Positions 1-8,112 of a stretch of 44,468 nucleotides of DNA are shown here, piece by piece. The position numbers and the translations under genes were made by a program. The notes beneath the pieces were generated by a model. That model saw nothing but the letters and a program-made list of their open reading frames with translations. It had not been told where the DNA came from and searched no databases. Position 1 is the first letter of the stretch, and each line of letters starts with the position of its first letter. Origin of the DNA: Ruminococcus sp. (GTDB lineage Bacteria > Bacillota > Clostridia > Oscillospirales > Acutalibacteraceae). Where the stretch lies: positions 1 through 44,468 of the forward strand of contig JAFRBD010000081.1 of the NCBI GenBank assembly GCA_017405065.1, given 5' to 3'.

Positions 1-902
1 CCGTTGATCACACAGCCCTGCGCGATCAGCGAATCCTTCACGTCGCAGTTCAGACCGTAGCGGGAAGGAGCGTCGTCGCGGACCTTGGTGTAGATAGGAC
101 GCTTGTAGTCGAACAGCTTGTAACGGATGTCGCGGTCCATGTTCTTCATGTTGGCGTCGTAATACTGCTTGACGGAGCCGATGATCTCGCAGAAGCCGTC
201 AAACTCGTAGCCGTATACTCTGTGGCGGTCGAGAGACTTTTGCAGGACGTCGCGTACGAAGCTGTATTTGGATTCGGACATCGCCTGACGGATCAGCGCC
301 ATGAGAACGGTCTTCTTGATCAGCATCACACCCAAGGTGAGGCAGCATACGCTGTCGTCCACGGGAGAAGCCATGATCTTGGTGACTTTGCCGTCGTCGC
401 CGACTTCAAGGATGCAGCGGAAATCGTCGGTGATCTCCTTGACGACGCGCTTGTTGTAGACGAAAGTGATGTCGGAGCGGTTCTTCTCGGCAAAGCGGAA
501 GATCTTGGAATAATCCATATTGTGTACGCAGTCCGAGGGAGCGATCAGCACATAATCCTCGTCGCCGTGTTCGATATAACCGTGCAGGTTGAAGATGGTC
601 TCCACCAGCGTTTTGAAGCTGTGCTCGCCGTAAGGCGGCAGGATGCTCATACCGCTTCTGCGGCGCGCCAGATCCCACGCGGAGCCGGAGCCGACATGAT
701 CCATCAGCGACATGAAATTGGATTTTGCAACGATACCGACATTGTTGATGCCGGAGTTGGACATATTAGAGAGCGGGAAGTCGATCATACGGTACTTGCC
801 GCCGAAAGGAATGGAACCTGTGGTACGATAAGCGGTAAGCTCAGGCAGGTGCTTTTCGTTGGTGTTCGCGAAGATAAGACCTAAAATTTTATTGGTAGCC
901 AT
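1..902 (-). CDS. glgD: Glucose-1-phosphate adenylyltransferase regulatory-type subunit GlgD (3' end outside window)
   Basis: This is the paralogue of GlgC that accompanies it in Firmicutes and forms the ADP-glucose pyrophosphorylase complex for glycogen synthesis. About 300 N-terminal residues are present and the C-terminal part runs off the left edge. The start ATG is the complement of 900-902, two bases after the glgC stop, so the two are translationally coupled. The protein begins MATNKILGLIFANTNEKHL and has the nucleotidyltransferase signature PFGGKYRMIDFPLSNMSNSG. The glycine-rich GGxGxRL loop of GlgC is replaced by LIFANTNEKHL, which is typical of GlgD and suggests weak or no catalysis, with a regulatory or structural role (known for the family). 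An antisense reading frame of similar length covers it and is not real. Confidence 0.93.
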   Translation of the reverse strand, partial: MATNKILGLIFANTNEKHLPELTAYRTTGSIPFGGKYRMIDFPLSNMSNSGINNVGIVAKSNFMSLMDHVGSGSAWDLARRRSGMSILPPYGEHSFKTLVETIFNLHGYIEHGDEDYVLIAPSDCVHNMDYSKIFRFAEKNRSDITFVYNKRVVKEITDDFRCILEVGDDGKVTKIMASPVDDSVCCLTLGVMLIKKTVLMALIRQAMSESKYSFVRDVLQKSLDRHRVYGYEFDGFCEIIGSVKQYYDANMKNMDRDIRYKLFDYKRPIYTKVRDDAPSRYGLNCDVKDSLIAQGCVIN

Positions 903-904
903 GC

Positions 905-2101
905 TTACACCTCCATATCCTGATCAATCATCGCTTTGCAGGGGACGGTCACACCTTCGCCGATCTTCAAGCCGTCGCCGACGACGGTGATGCCCCAGTC
1001 GTCACGGTTCTCCATTTCGGTGGGAGCCGCACCGACTTTTGCGTTTCTTCCGATCGTGGTATTTTCGGCAATGATGGAAAACTCAACATGAGCGCCGTCC
1101 TCGACGACTACGCCGGGGAAGAGGATGGACGAGTTGATGACCGCGTCCTTGCCGATGATAACGCCGGGGAAGATGATGGAAAATTCCAGCTTGCCGTCGA
1201 TGTTGCAGCCGTCGGAGACCATGGAGTTCTGGATCTCAGCAGTCTCTCCGATATGGTGAGGCGGCATCATCGGGTTGCGGGAATAGATGTTCTTTAAATC
1301 GAGGGTGACCTTGGGGTCGAGCAGATCCATGTTCGCTTCCCACAGGCTGTCGATCGTGCCGACGTCCTTCCAGTAGCCCTCAAAGGGATAAGCGACCATC
1401 TTTTCGCCGGAGTTGAGCATCAGGGGGAGTACGTCCTTGCCGAAGTCGTTGTGGCTGTCGGGATTCTGCGCGTCCTTGATCAGATACTCTCTGACGGTCT
1501 TCCAGGTGAAGACGTAGATGCCCATGGATGCGTTGGTGCTCTTAGGATGAGCGGGCTTTTCTTCAAATTCATAGATGGTGCTGTCGTCGTTGGTATTGAG
1601 AATACCGAAGCGCGATGCCTCTTCCATCGGCACGTCCATCGCGGCGATGGTGCAGGCGGCGTTCATCTCTTTATGGAAGTCCAGCATGGCGGCGTAATCC
1701 ATCTTGTAGATGTGGTCGCCGGACAGGACGACGATGTAATCGGGATCGTAGCGGTCTACAAAGCCGATATTCTGATAAATCGCGTTGGCGGTGCCGGAAT
1801 ACCAGTCGGAGCCTTCTTTGGACTCATAGGGCTGCAGGCAGGTGACGCCGGAATGGATACCGTCTAAGTCCCACGGCTGACCGTTGCCGACATATTCGTT
1901 CAATTCAAGCGGCTGATACTGCGTGAGCACGCCTACCGCCTCGATACCGGAGTTGATACAGTTCGACAGGGGGAAGTCGATGATCCTGTACTTGCCTCCG
2001 AAGGGGACGGCGGGCTTTGCGATCTTTTTGGTCAACACGCCGAGACGCGAGCCCTGACCGCCTGCTAACAGCATCGCCACAACTTCTTTTTTAGGTATCA
2101 T
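905..2101 (-). CDS. glgC: Glucose-1-phosphate adenylyltransferase (ADP-glucose pyrophosphorylase), catalytic subunit
   Basis: It makes ADP-glucose from glucose-1-phosphate and ATP, the committed step of bacterial glycogen synthesis in the cytoplasm. The 398-residue length is normal for the Firmicute enzyme. The N-terminal nucleotidyltransferase domain has the pyrophosphorylase loop [14 protein letters not shown] (about residues 12-25), the substrate motif [19 protein letters not shown] and [12 protein letters not shown]. The last ~120 residues show the hexapeptide-repeat left-handed beta helix (repeats such as VIIGKDAVI and TTIGRNAKV). The start at 2101 is preceded by GGAGG on the minus strand. 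It lies between glgB, 114 bp upstream, and glgD, which overlaps it almost completely in spacing. Confidence 0.97.
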   Translation of the reverse strand: MIPKKEVVAMLLAGGQGSRLGVLTKKIAKPAVPFGGKYRIIDFPLSNCINSGIEAVGVLTQYQPLELNEYVGNGQPWDLDGIHSGVTCLQPYESKEGSDWYSGTANAIYQNIGFVDRYDPDYIVVLSGDHIYKMDYAAMLDFHKEMNAACTIAAMDVPMEEASRFGILNTNDDSTIYEFEEKPAHPKSTNASMGIYVFTWKTVREYLIKDAQNPDSHNDFGKDVLPLMLNSGEKMVAYPFEGYWKDVGTIDSLWEANMDLLDPKVTLDLKNIYSRNPMMPPHHIGETAEIQNSMVSDGCNIDGKLEFSIIFPGVIIGKDAVINSSILFPGVVVEDGAHVEFSIIAENTTIGRNAKVGAAPTEMENRDDWGITVVGDGLKIGEGVTVPCKAMIDQDMEV

Positions 2102-2215
2102 GTGTGTCCTCCAAAATTTGTACCATGCCCCGAGAGCATCGGGGCACGGACATTAGTATCAGGTTGGGATTGCCGTGGCTCCGGGGAGCCTTACCGTGAC
2201 AATCAAATGTACGAA
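2102..2215 (-). other. glgB-glgC intercistronic region with two hairpins
   Basis: Two compact inverted repeats sit between glgB and glgC. One has arms TGCCCCGA/TCGGGGCA (2124-2131 and 2137-2144). The other has arms GGCTCC/GGAGCC (2177-2182 and 2185-2190), flanked by further complementary bases. Neither is followed by a T-run on the minus strand, so they look like mRNA stability or processing elements within one transcript rather than terminators. The glgC ribosome binding site GGAGG follows. This role is inferred. Confidence 0.5.
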
Positions 2216-4399
2216 TTATTTATCTTCTTTTTTCTTCGCGGGAGCCTTTTTGGCAGCGGGCTTCTTTGCGGGAGCCTTTTTCTTGACGTCTTTTTTGACC
2301 TCGTCTGCCTTTTCTGCGACAGCGTCGGCGGCTTTTTCGACCTTCTTCTTAGCGGTGTCCGCCTTGGCTTTGACGTCCTTCTTTACGTCGTCGGCTTTCT
2401 TCTTGGCTGCCGCCTTTTTGGCTGCGCGGGTAGCGGCTGCCTTCTTGGCTGCTTCCTTGCGCTTTGCCGCCTTCTCTTCCGCTGCGATCTCCTTGGGGCT
2501 CTTTTCCTTCTTGACGAGCTTGAGGTACAGCGCGCTCATCGGAGGCAGGTTGAGATAGATCGCCTGCTCAAAGCCGTGCATCTCTTCCGCGACGGAACGG
2601 ATCTCGGTACCGTTCGATTTGCCGGTGCCGCCCCACTGCTCGTCGTCGGAGTTGAATACCTCAGCATATACGCCGAAGTCCGGAACGCCGATGCCGTAAT
2701 TCTCGCGGTACATGGGCTGGAAGTTGCAGACGACGATGATGTTGTTGCCTTCCTTATCGATGCGGCGGAACGCGATGACGCTCTGCTGATAGTCGTCGTG
2801 ATGGATCCAGTTGAAGCCTTCCCATGTGAAGTCGACCTGATGCATGCAGGTGTTCTCTTTGTAGAATTCGTTCAGCGCGCGGAAGAAGTCGTTGAGCTTC
2901 TTATGCTTTTCAAAACCTAACAGACCCCACTGCAGCTCCTCGGTGCTGTTCCACTCGTCGAACTGACCGATCTCGGCGCCCATAAAGGTGAGCTTCTTGC
3001 CGGGATGAGCCATCATGTAGCTCATGAATACGCGTACGCCCGCGAACTTCATATCATAATCGCCGGGCATCTTATTGATCAGCGAACCCTTGCCGTAGAC
3101 GACCTCGTCATGAGAGATCGGGAGCAGGAAGTTTTCGGAGAAAGCATACAGGAAGGAGAAGGTGATGGAGTTGTGATGATACGGTCTCCACAGCGGATCG
3201 AGGGACATGTAGGACAGCATGTCGTTCATCCAGCCCATGTTCCACTTGTAGTCAAAGCCAAGTCCGCCGTCGGATACGGGACGGGATACCATCGGCCAGG
3301 AGGTGGATTCCTCGGCGATCATCATAACGGTCGGATGATGCAGATGAACGGCGGTGTTCAGTCTCTGGATGAACTCTACCGCTTCGAGATGCTCGTGACC
3401 GCCGTACTTGTTGGCTACCCACTCGCCGTCGCGGCGGTTGTAGTCGAGGTACAGCATGGAGGCGACCGCGTCGACGCGGATGCCGTCTACATGATACTTG
3501 TCCAGCCAGAACATCGCGGAGCTGACGAGGAAGGAGATGACTTCATAGCGGGCATAGTCGAATACATAGGTGCCCCATTCCTTGTGCTCGCCCTTGCGGC
3601 TGTCCTCATACTCATAGCAGTGGATGCCGTCGAAGCGTCCCAGACCGTGCGCGTCCTTGGGGAAGTGAGCGGGTACCCAGTCGAGGATGACGCCGATGCC
3701 CTGCTGGTGGCACTGGTCGATGAAGTGCATGAACATATCGGGGGAACCGTAGCGGGAGGTAGGCGCATAGTAACCGGTTACCTGATAGCCCCAGCTGCCG
3801 TCGAAGGGATATTCGGTCATGGGCATGAACTCGATATGAGTGTAGCCCATCTCCTTGACGTAGGGGATCAGCTCTTCTGCGAGCTTGTTGTAGTCGAAGG
3901 TGTTGCCGTCGGCGTATTTACGCCATGAGCCCGCGTGTACCTCATAGATGTTGACGGGGTTCTCAAAGTGGTTATGCTCCATCTTGTACTTGTACCAGCC
4001 CTCGTCGTTCCACTGATACTTGTTGTAGTCATAGATGATGGAGGCGTTGTCGGGGCGGGTCTGGGTATGGAAAGCGAAGGGATCGGACTTGAGGATCTTC
4101 TCAAACCAGGGGGTCTCTACGCAGTACTTGTAGATCGCCGTTTCGCCGAGGTTGGGGATCCATGTTTCCCAAACGCCGCCTTCGGAAATTTTGTGCATGT
4201 GGTGTGCGTTCTGATCCCATCCGTTAAAGTCGCCGACAACGGAAACGGTCAGTGCGTTAGGCGCCCACACACGGAACATGGTGCCCTGACAGCCGTCGAT
4301 CCACCAGTCATGCGCGCCTAAAAAGTCATAGGCTCTGACAGCGTCGCCGCCGTGAAACAAATCAAGAGGGAATCTTTCATCGTTTAAAACATAATTCAT
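2216..4399 (-). CDS. glgB: 1,4-alpha-glucan branching enzyme GlgB with a Lys/Ala-rich C-terminal tail
   Basis: It transfers alpha-1,4 glucan segments to form alpha-1,6 branches in glycogen. The start was set at 4399 (MNYVLNDERFPLDLF) because AAAGGAG lies nine bases upstream; an ATG 39 bases further upstream has no such site. The N-terminal CBM48 (about 40-140) is followed by the GH13 barrel with DWVPAHFPKDAHGL, GIRVDAVASMLYLDY (nucleophile Asp), MIAEESTSWP (acid Glu) and PISHDEVVYGKGSL. The core ends near residue 630, the usual length. It is followed by about 97 residues made almost only of Lys, Ala, Asp, Glu and Val (KKAAAKKKADDVKKDVKAKA-type), resembling the C-terminal tail of histone H1. 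That tail is not part of the known branching-enzyme fold. It is the first gene of glgB-glgC-glgD. Confidence 0.96.
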   Translation of the reverse strand: MNYVLNDERFPLDLFHGGDAVRAYDFLGAHDWWIDGCQGTMFRVWAPNALTVSVVGDFNGWDQNAHHMHKISEGGVWETWIPNLGETAIYKYCVETPWFEKILKSDPFAFHTQTRPDNASIIYDYNKYQWNDEGWYKYKMEHNHFENPVNIYEVHAGSWRKYADGNTFDYNKLAEELIPYVKEMGYTHIEFMPMTEYPFDGSWGYQVTGYYAPTSRYGSPDMFMHFIDQCHQQGIGVILDWVPAHFPKDAHGLGRFDGIHCYEYEDSRKGEHKEWGTYVFDYARYEVISFLVSSAMFWLDKYHVDGIRVDAVASMLYLDYNRRDGEWVANKYGGHEHLEAVEFIQRLNTAVHLHHPTVMMIAEESTSWPMVSRPVSDGGLGFDYKWNMGWMNDMLSYMSLDPLWRPYHHNSITFSFLYAFSENFLLPISHDEVVYGKGSLINKMPGDYDMKFAGVRVFMSYMMAHPGKKLTFMGAEIGQFDEWNSTEELQWGLLGFEKHKKLNDFFRALNEFYKENTCMHQVDFTWEGFNWIHHDDYQQSVIAFRRIDKEGNNIIVVCNFQPMYRENYGIGVPDFGVYAEVFNSDDEQWGGTGKSNGTEIRSVAEEMHGFEQAIYLNLPPMSALYLKLVKKEKSPKEIAAEEKAAKRKEAAKKAAATRAAKKAAAKKKADDVKKDVKAKADTAKKKVEKAADAVAEKADEVKKDVKKKAPAKKPAAKKAPAKKKEDK

Positions 4400-4513
4400 A
4401 ATCTGACTCTCCTTTACGGTAAAGAATTCGTACATCATATAGGGTCGTGATCCCGGATCTTGACCGTGATCCGAAACCGCAACATAGTATTCCGTACATA
4501 ATTATACAACTCT

Positions 4514-4542
4514 ATAATACCAGACCTTTTTGACAATTTCAA
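4514..4542 (-). promoter_or_regulatory. Predicted sigma-A promoter of glgB operon
   Basis: On the minus strand, -35 TTGAAA (complement of 4537-4542), a 17-base spacer and -10 TATTAT (complement of 4514-4519) lie about 115 bases before the glgB start. Spacing and sequence fit the vegetative consensus. Confidence 0.7.
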
Positions 4543-4746
4543 GTAAAAACGGAAATTAAATTCCAAATATTTAGTGCATTTTTTATAAAAAGTGACAATG
4601 ACGTAGTCATTATCAACAATGATTTTTTAAATATTTCTCTGTTATGTACAAATGCCTGCTGCGGGATACCGTAACAGAACCGTCAGCGGGAAGACTTTCG
4701 CAAAAAACTTTATTTTTCCTATTTCACAAATACCGTTCATTTCCTC

Positions 4747-4775
4747 TTGACATTCGGCGCAGGTTATATTAGAAT
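4747..4775 (+). promoter_or_regulatory. Predicted strong sigma-A promoter upstream of the rny leader
   Basis: Perfect -35 TTGACA (4747-4752), 17-base spacer and -10 TAGAAT (4770-4775). Transcription would start near 4782, giving a leader of about 450 bases before rny. Confidence 0.75.
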
Positions 4776-4822
4776 AAGCGATGGTATGATAGTAGTGTTA
4801 TTATAACTATTATTATGCTCTC

Positions 4823-4860
4823 TGAACCCGCGTAAGGGACGCGGCGTTCATCCCTTTTTT
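4823..4860 (+). terminator. Early intrinsic terminator / attenuator in the rny leader
   Basis: Outer arms TGAAC/GTTCA (4823-4827, 4846-4850) and inner arms CCGCG/CGCGG (4828-4832, 4840-4844) enclose loop TAAGGGA, then TCCC and six T (4855-4860). It lies only ~45 bases after the predicted start of transcription. GCTCTCT at 4817-4823 overlaps the terminator's 5' arm by one base and is complementary to AGAGAGC at 4874-4880, giving a possible alternative fold. Confidence 0.7.
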
Positions 4861-4988
4861 ATTAGACTCTCTTAGAGAGCCGTTATATATAGATATTTTA
4901 CCTTTATTGCCATTACCTACTGCGATCTTTACGGTCGCGCCGCTAACCTTTTATTATTAAGCAGCCGTTGAATAAAACGCAAAGTCAT

Positions 4989-5035
4989 AGACTCCTTTTC
5001 GGAAAGGGGCTGTCGCCCGTTGGCGACTGAGGAAT
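4989..5035 (+). repeat. Half copy of dispersed hairpin repeat (family A) in the rny leader
   Basis: Two adjacent hairpins, CTCCTTT-TCGG-AAAGGGG (4992-5009) and GTCGCC-CGTT-GGCGAC (5012-5027), are followed by TGAGG. The order and spacing match the left arm of the full element at 6962-7105 (CTCCCTT..AAGGGAG, then GTCACC..GGTGAC, then TGAGGG). The stem bases differ in a paired, compensatory way (A-T changed to G-C in the second hairpin). Confidence 0.65.
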
Positions 5036-5234
5036 CGCATCGATTGACTGAGCGTCAGCGAGGAATTTTCCTGTCTTAACGACAAAATGAATCTTTCCCT
5101 GCTTAGTTTAAGATATAAGCGGAATTACAGATTTGATGTCTTCGGACATTTGGTGATACAAAACTGAATATCTGAGTAACGGCACCGTGAGTTGAGTTTG
5201 ATCAGGAAGAATCAAATCAAGGAGGTGTCAATGT

Positions 5235-6788
5235 ATGAATCTTGCTTTGAGCATTATTCTCATTGGCGTCGCTCTGATTCTCGGTGCAGGCGTAGGCGTT
5301 ATTATCGGTAACGCTTATCGCAAGAAAGTCGCCGAGGCGGAGATTGGCAGCGCGGAGCAGGAAGCGAAGCGTATCGTCACCGACGCGATGAAAACAGCCG
5401 AAGCAAAGAAAAAGGAAGCGATCCTTGAAGGCAAGGACGAGATCCACAAGCTCAGAAACGAGAGCGATAAGGAGATCGCCGAACGCCGCAAGGAGGTACA
5501 GCGCCAGGAGCGCCGTATCCAGCAAAAGGAAGAGACTCTTGACCGCAAGCTCGATAATGTCGAGAAGAAGGAAGAAAGAGCCAACAAGAAGATCAAAGAA
5601 GCCGAAGGTAAGCTCGCCGAGGCGGAAACAATCAAAAAGAGCCAGTTTGAAATGCTCGAGAGGATCTCGGGCTACACCGTAGATCAGGCGAAAGCCTATC
5701 TGTTAAGCCAGCTTGAAAGTGAGCTGGGCAGGGAGAAATCCCTGAAGATCATGGAGTATGAGCAGCAGCTCAAGGACGAGTCCGACAAACGCGCCCGCAA
5801 CATCATCTCCCTCGCGATCCAGCGCTGTGCCGCCGATCAGGTAGCCGAGGCTACCGTTTCGGTCGTACCGCTGCCGAACGACGAGATGAAGGGTCGTATC
5901 ATCGGACGTGAGGGCAGAAACATCCGCGCGATCGAAACGATGACGGGCTGCGACCTGATCATCGACGATACGCCCGAAGCGATCACTCTCTCCTGCTTTG
6001 AGCCTGTTCGGCGCGAGGTCGCCCGCGTCGCGCTTGAAAAGCTCATCGCCGACGGTCGCATCCATCCCGCAAGAGTGGAGGAGACAGTCGAAAAGGCGCG
6101 CCGTGAGGTGGAGGCAAGCATCAAGCAGGCAGGTGAGCGCGCGGTGCTCGACGCCGGCGTACACGGTCTGCATCCCGAACTCGTCAAGATCTTAGGCCGT
6201 CTGAAATACCGTACCAGCTACGGTCAGAACGTCCTGATACATTCCCTTGAGGTCTCGTATATCTCCGGAATGATCGCCTCCGAGCTGGGGCTTGATCCTA
6301 CCGTTGCCAAGAGAGCGGGTCTGCTCCACGACATCGGCAAGGCGCTCGATCACGAGATCGAAGGCTCCCATGTGGAGATCGGCGTAGATATCGCCCGCAA
6401 GTACAAGGAGAGCGACGCGGTCGTCCATGCGATCCATGCTCACCACGGCGACGTTGAAGCCAAGACGGTCGTTGCCTGTATCGTTCAGGCAGCCGACGCC
6501 ATCTCGGCGGCGCGTCCCGGCGCGCGCAGAGAGAACCTCGAGAACTACATCAAGCGCTTACAGAAGCTCGAAGAGGTCGCGTCCTCCTTCAAGGGCGTCG
6601 AAACCTCGTATGCGATCCAGGCGGGTCGTGAGATCCGTATCATGGTCAAGCCCGAGCAGGTCAAGGATGACGCCATGCCCGCTCTCGCGAGAGATATCTG
6701 CAAGAAGATCGAGGAGGAGCTCGAGTATCCCGGCCAGATCAAGGTCAACATCATCCGCGAATCCCGCGCGGTCGGCTACGCAAAGTAA
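5235..6788 (+). CDS. rny: Ribonuclease Y
   Basis: This membrane-anchored endoribonuclease starts bulk mRNA decay in Firmicutes. Residues 1-30 form one hydrophobic anchor ([20 protein letters not shown]). Residues ~35-200 form a long charged coiled coil, followed by a KH RNA-binding domain ([17 protein letters not shown], about 217-280) and an HD domain with [21 protein letters not shown] (metal-binding His-Asp). The 517-residue length is standard. ATG 5235 was chosen over the out-of-frame ATG at 5231 because AAGGAGGTG is seven bases upstream and the 5231 frame does not give the protein. It appears monocistronic, with a long upstream leader and a terminator at 6876. Confidence 0.98.
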   Translation: MNLALSIILIGVALILGAGVGVIIGNAYRKKVAEAEIGSAEQEAKRIVTDAMKTAEAKKKEAILEGKDEIHKLRNESDKEIAERRKEVQRQERRIQQKEETLDRKLDNVEKKEERANKKIKEAEGKLAEAETIKKSQFEMLERISGYTVDQAKAYLLSQLESELGREKSLKIMEYEQQLKDESDKRARNIISLAIQRCAADQVAEATVSVVPLPNDEMKGRIIGREGRNIRAIETMTGCDLIIDDTPEAITLSCFEPVRREVARVALEKLIADGRIHPARVEETVEKARREVEASIKQAGERAVLDAGVHGLHPELVKILGRLKYRTSYGQNVLIHSLEVSYISGMIASELGLDPTVAKRAGLLHDIGKALDHEIEGSHVEIGVDIARKYKESDAVVHAIHAHHGDVEAKTVVACIVQAADAISAARPGARRENLENYIKRLQKLEEVASSFKGVETSYAIQAGREIRIMVKPEQVKDDAMPALARDICKKIEEELEYPGQIKVNIIRESRAVGYAK

Positions 6789-6875
6789 GCAACGCGTTGC
6801 TCTTTCCCGCCTTTTGTAAAGGTTACTGTTAACGGAACTGCATCAACGGCGGGCGGAAAGCCATCATTTAACAGG

Positions 6876-6905
6876 AAAAGCACTGCTTCACGGCAGTGCT
6901 TTTTC
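6876..6905 (+). terminator. Intrinsic terminator of rny
   Basis: An 11-base stem AAAAGCACTGC / GCAGTGCTTTT with loop TTCACG is followed by a T-run, about 90 bases after the rny stop. Confidence 0.9.
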
Positions 6906-6913
6906 AGTTGAAA

Positions 6914-7204
6914 ATGTAAAATGGAAAATGTAAAATGAACGGCGGGCGCAGCCCGCGCTTGAAGGCTCCCTTTCCTAAGGGAGCTGTCACCGCAGGTGAC
7001 TGAGGGTTGCCGAATGCAGTTATTTGTTTAGGAAAACCGTATCAGCAGGAAACGTTTTTCAACCCTCCGGCTCTTCGAGCCACCTCCCTTGGGAAAGGGA
7101 GGCTTTTCGTTTCCTTCGATTCCTCATGATGAAAGATGTAAAAAGAACGGCGAGTTCCGCTCCTTTATAACTACTTTATTTCTCCATTTTCCATTTTTAA
7201 TTTG
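6914..7204. repeat. Flanking short repeats around family A element
   Basis: On the left, AAAATGGAAAATG-type sequence (6914-6937) faces its reverse complement (CATTTTCCATTTTTAA, about 7190-7201). Separately, ATGTAAAA(T/A)GAACGGCG occurs as a direct repeat on both sides (about 6927-6943 and 7136-7152). This suggests a nested or duplicated repetitive segment. The stop codon of the neighbouring radical SAM gene lies inside the right copy. Confidence 0.5.
6962..7105. repeat. MITE-like palindromic repeat, family A (full copy)
   Basis: Left arm 6962-7009 and right arm 7060-7105 are imperfect inverted repeats of ~46 bases with ends AAGGCTCCCTTTCC and GGAAAGGGAGGCTT. Each arm folds by itself: CTCCCTT/AAGGGAG then GTCACC/GGTGAC on the left, and GGCTC/GAGCC then CTCCCTT/AAGGGAG on the right. 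No transposase is encoded, which fits a miniature inverted-repeat element. The sequence recalls a repeat I have seen in gut Ruminococcaceae genomes, but that is memory, not a search. Confidence 0.8.
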
Positions 7205-8063
7205 CATAGTTCCACTCCGGGACATACTTTTTATCTGACGAATCAAGCTCCTGCGCGAAGCCGTCGAGACCGAGATCAAAGAAGCTGTCTAATACCTTCT
7301 GATATTCGCGTTTGGTCAGCTTTCTGTCGATATCGGGATAGTCCGCCGCTTTCCCCGCGGGGAAGTACTGCGCCATCAGGCTGACGGGCGTCGATGTGCC
7401 CCAATTCTGTTTGATCAGCTTCAAAACGCCGATGCTGTTTTTGGTGTGGGAGGGGAGGACGAGATGACGGATGATGACGCCGCGCTTCATGACGCCGTTT
7501 TCAATGACGTTCTCCGGCTGCTGACGGAGCATTTCGCCGATCGCCGCTTCAGCCGTTTCAACATAATCGCCGCAATTTGATAATCGCTTTGCCAAGGCGT
7601 TGTCGCTGTATTTGAAATCGGGCAGATAAATATCGATGACGCCGTCAAGCATTTTGAGGGTCTCGGTCGAATCGTATCCCGAGCTGTTCCAGATCAGCGG
7701 CACCCGGGGTCGATAGTATGTGAGGCTTTCCGTGATCGCGTGTACATAATGCGACGGGGTTACGAATTCGATGTTCTGTGCGCCGAGCGCTTCCAGCTTT
7801 CTGTATTCCTCGCTGAGTTGATACGGCGTGACGACCGTGCCCGTATCCTGCGCGGATATCTCATAATTCTGACAGAATACGCACCGCAGGTTGCATCCGC
7901 TGAAAAAGATCGTGCCCGCGCCCGACTTACCGCTGATGGGCGGTTCCTCGTCAAAGTGCAGCGCCGCGCGGGCGATCTTCGGCAGTTCGCCGACGCCGCA
8001 GTACCCGAAGCGGTTATCCGAGCGCTCAATATGGCATCTTCTGGGGCAGAGATCGCAAAGCAT
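7197..8063 (-). CDS. Radical SAM protein, PflX / pyruvate formate-lyase-activase-like (COG1313 type)
   Basis: It belongs to the radical SAM proteins related to pyruvate formate-lyase activating enzyme. The radical SAM cluster motif CxxxCxxC is seen as FFSGCNLRCVFCQNYEISA, near residues 55-73. A further N-terminal Cys group (MLCDLCPRRCHIE.. GYCGVGE) is typical of the PflX branch and may hold another cluster or zinc. The length of 288 is normal. No pyruvate formate-lyase or other glycyl radical enzyme is near, so the target is unknown. The start at 8063 has AAGGAT upstream, and this site lies within a hairpin (8072-8091). The gene follows a small DUF6514-like gene with a 49-base gap and is probably co-transcribed. 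The C-terminus (WNYAN) overlaps repeat sequence and may have been altered by it. Confidence 0.85.
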   Translation of the reverse strand: MLCDLCPRRCHIERSDNRFGYCGVGELPKIARAALHFDEEPPISGKSGAGTIFFSGCNLRCVFCQNYEISAQDTGTVVTPYQLSEEYRKLEALGAQNIEFVTPSHYVHAITESLTYYRPRVPLIWNSSGYDSTETLKMLDGVIDIYLPDFKYSDNALAKRLSNCGDYVETAEAAIGEMLRQQPENVIENGVMKRGVIIRHLVLPSHTKNSIGVLKLIKQNWGTSTPVSLMAQYFPAGKAADYPDIDRKLTKREYQKVLDSFFDLGLDGFAQELDSSDKKYVPEWNYAN

Positions 8064-8071
8064 TATATCAC

Positions 8072-8091
8072 ATCCTTATGACAATAAGGAT
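8072..8091 (-). promoter_or_regulatory. Hairpin covering the ribosome binding site of the radical SAM gene
   Basis: A perfect 8-base stem ATCCTTAT / ATAAGGAT with a 4-base loop. In the minus-strand mRNA the 3' arm contains AAGGAT, the ribosome binding site eight bases before the ATG at 8063. Sequestration of the site is inferred. Confidence 0.55.
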
Positions 8092-8112
8092 AACACAAAA
8101 TCATCGGAATTG

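Larger units (their letters stand above)
4782..5234 (+). other. Long structured 5' leader of rny (no protein gene seen)
   Basis: This gene-free stretch of about 450 bases lies between the predicted promoter and rny. It holds, in order: a terminator-like hairpin (4823-4860); a local hairpin CTCTC-TTA-GAGAG (about 4867-4879); a half copy of the dispersed repeat family also found at 6962-7105 (4989-5035); and a short hairpin ATGTC-TTCG-GACAT with a UUCG tetraloop (5136-5149). It ends in the rny ribosome binding site AAGGAGGTG (5219-5227). I recognise no known riboswitch class. The whole is likely a regulated untranslated leader, or a short non-coding RNA followed by read-through. Confidence 0.55.

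Noticed and set aside
2102-2920. 272-codon plus-strand frame rich in Leu and Phe opposite the end of glgB
   Set aside because: The apparent membrane-protein character is the complement of the Lys/Ala codons of the GlgB tail (AAG read as CTT/TTC). There is no start signal.
5136-5149. UUCG-loop hairpin in the rny leader as a terminator
   Set aside because: The stem is only five base pairs and no T-run follows.
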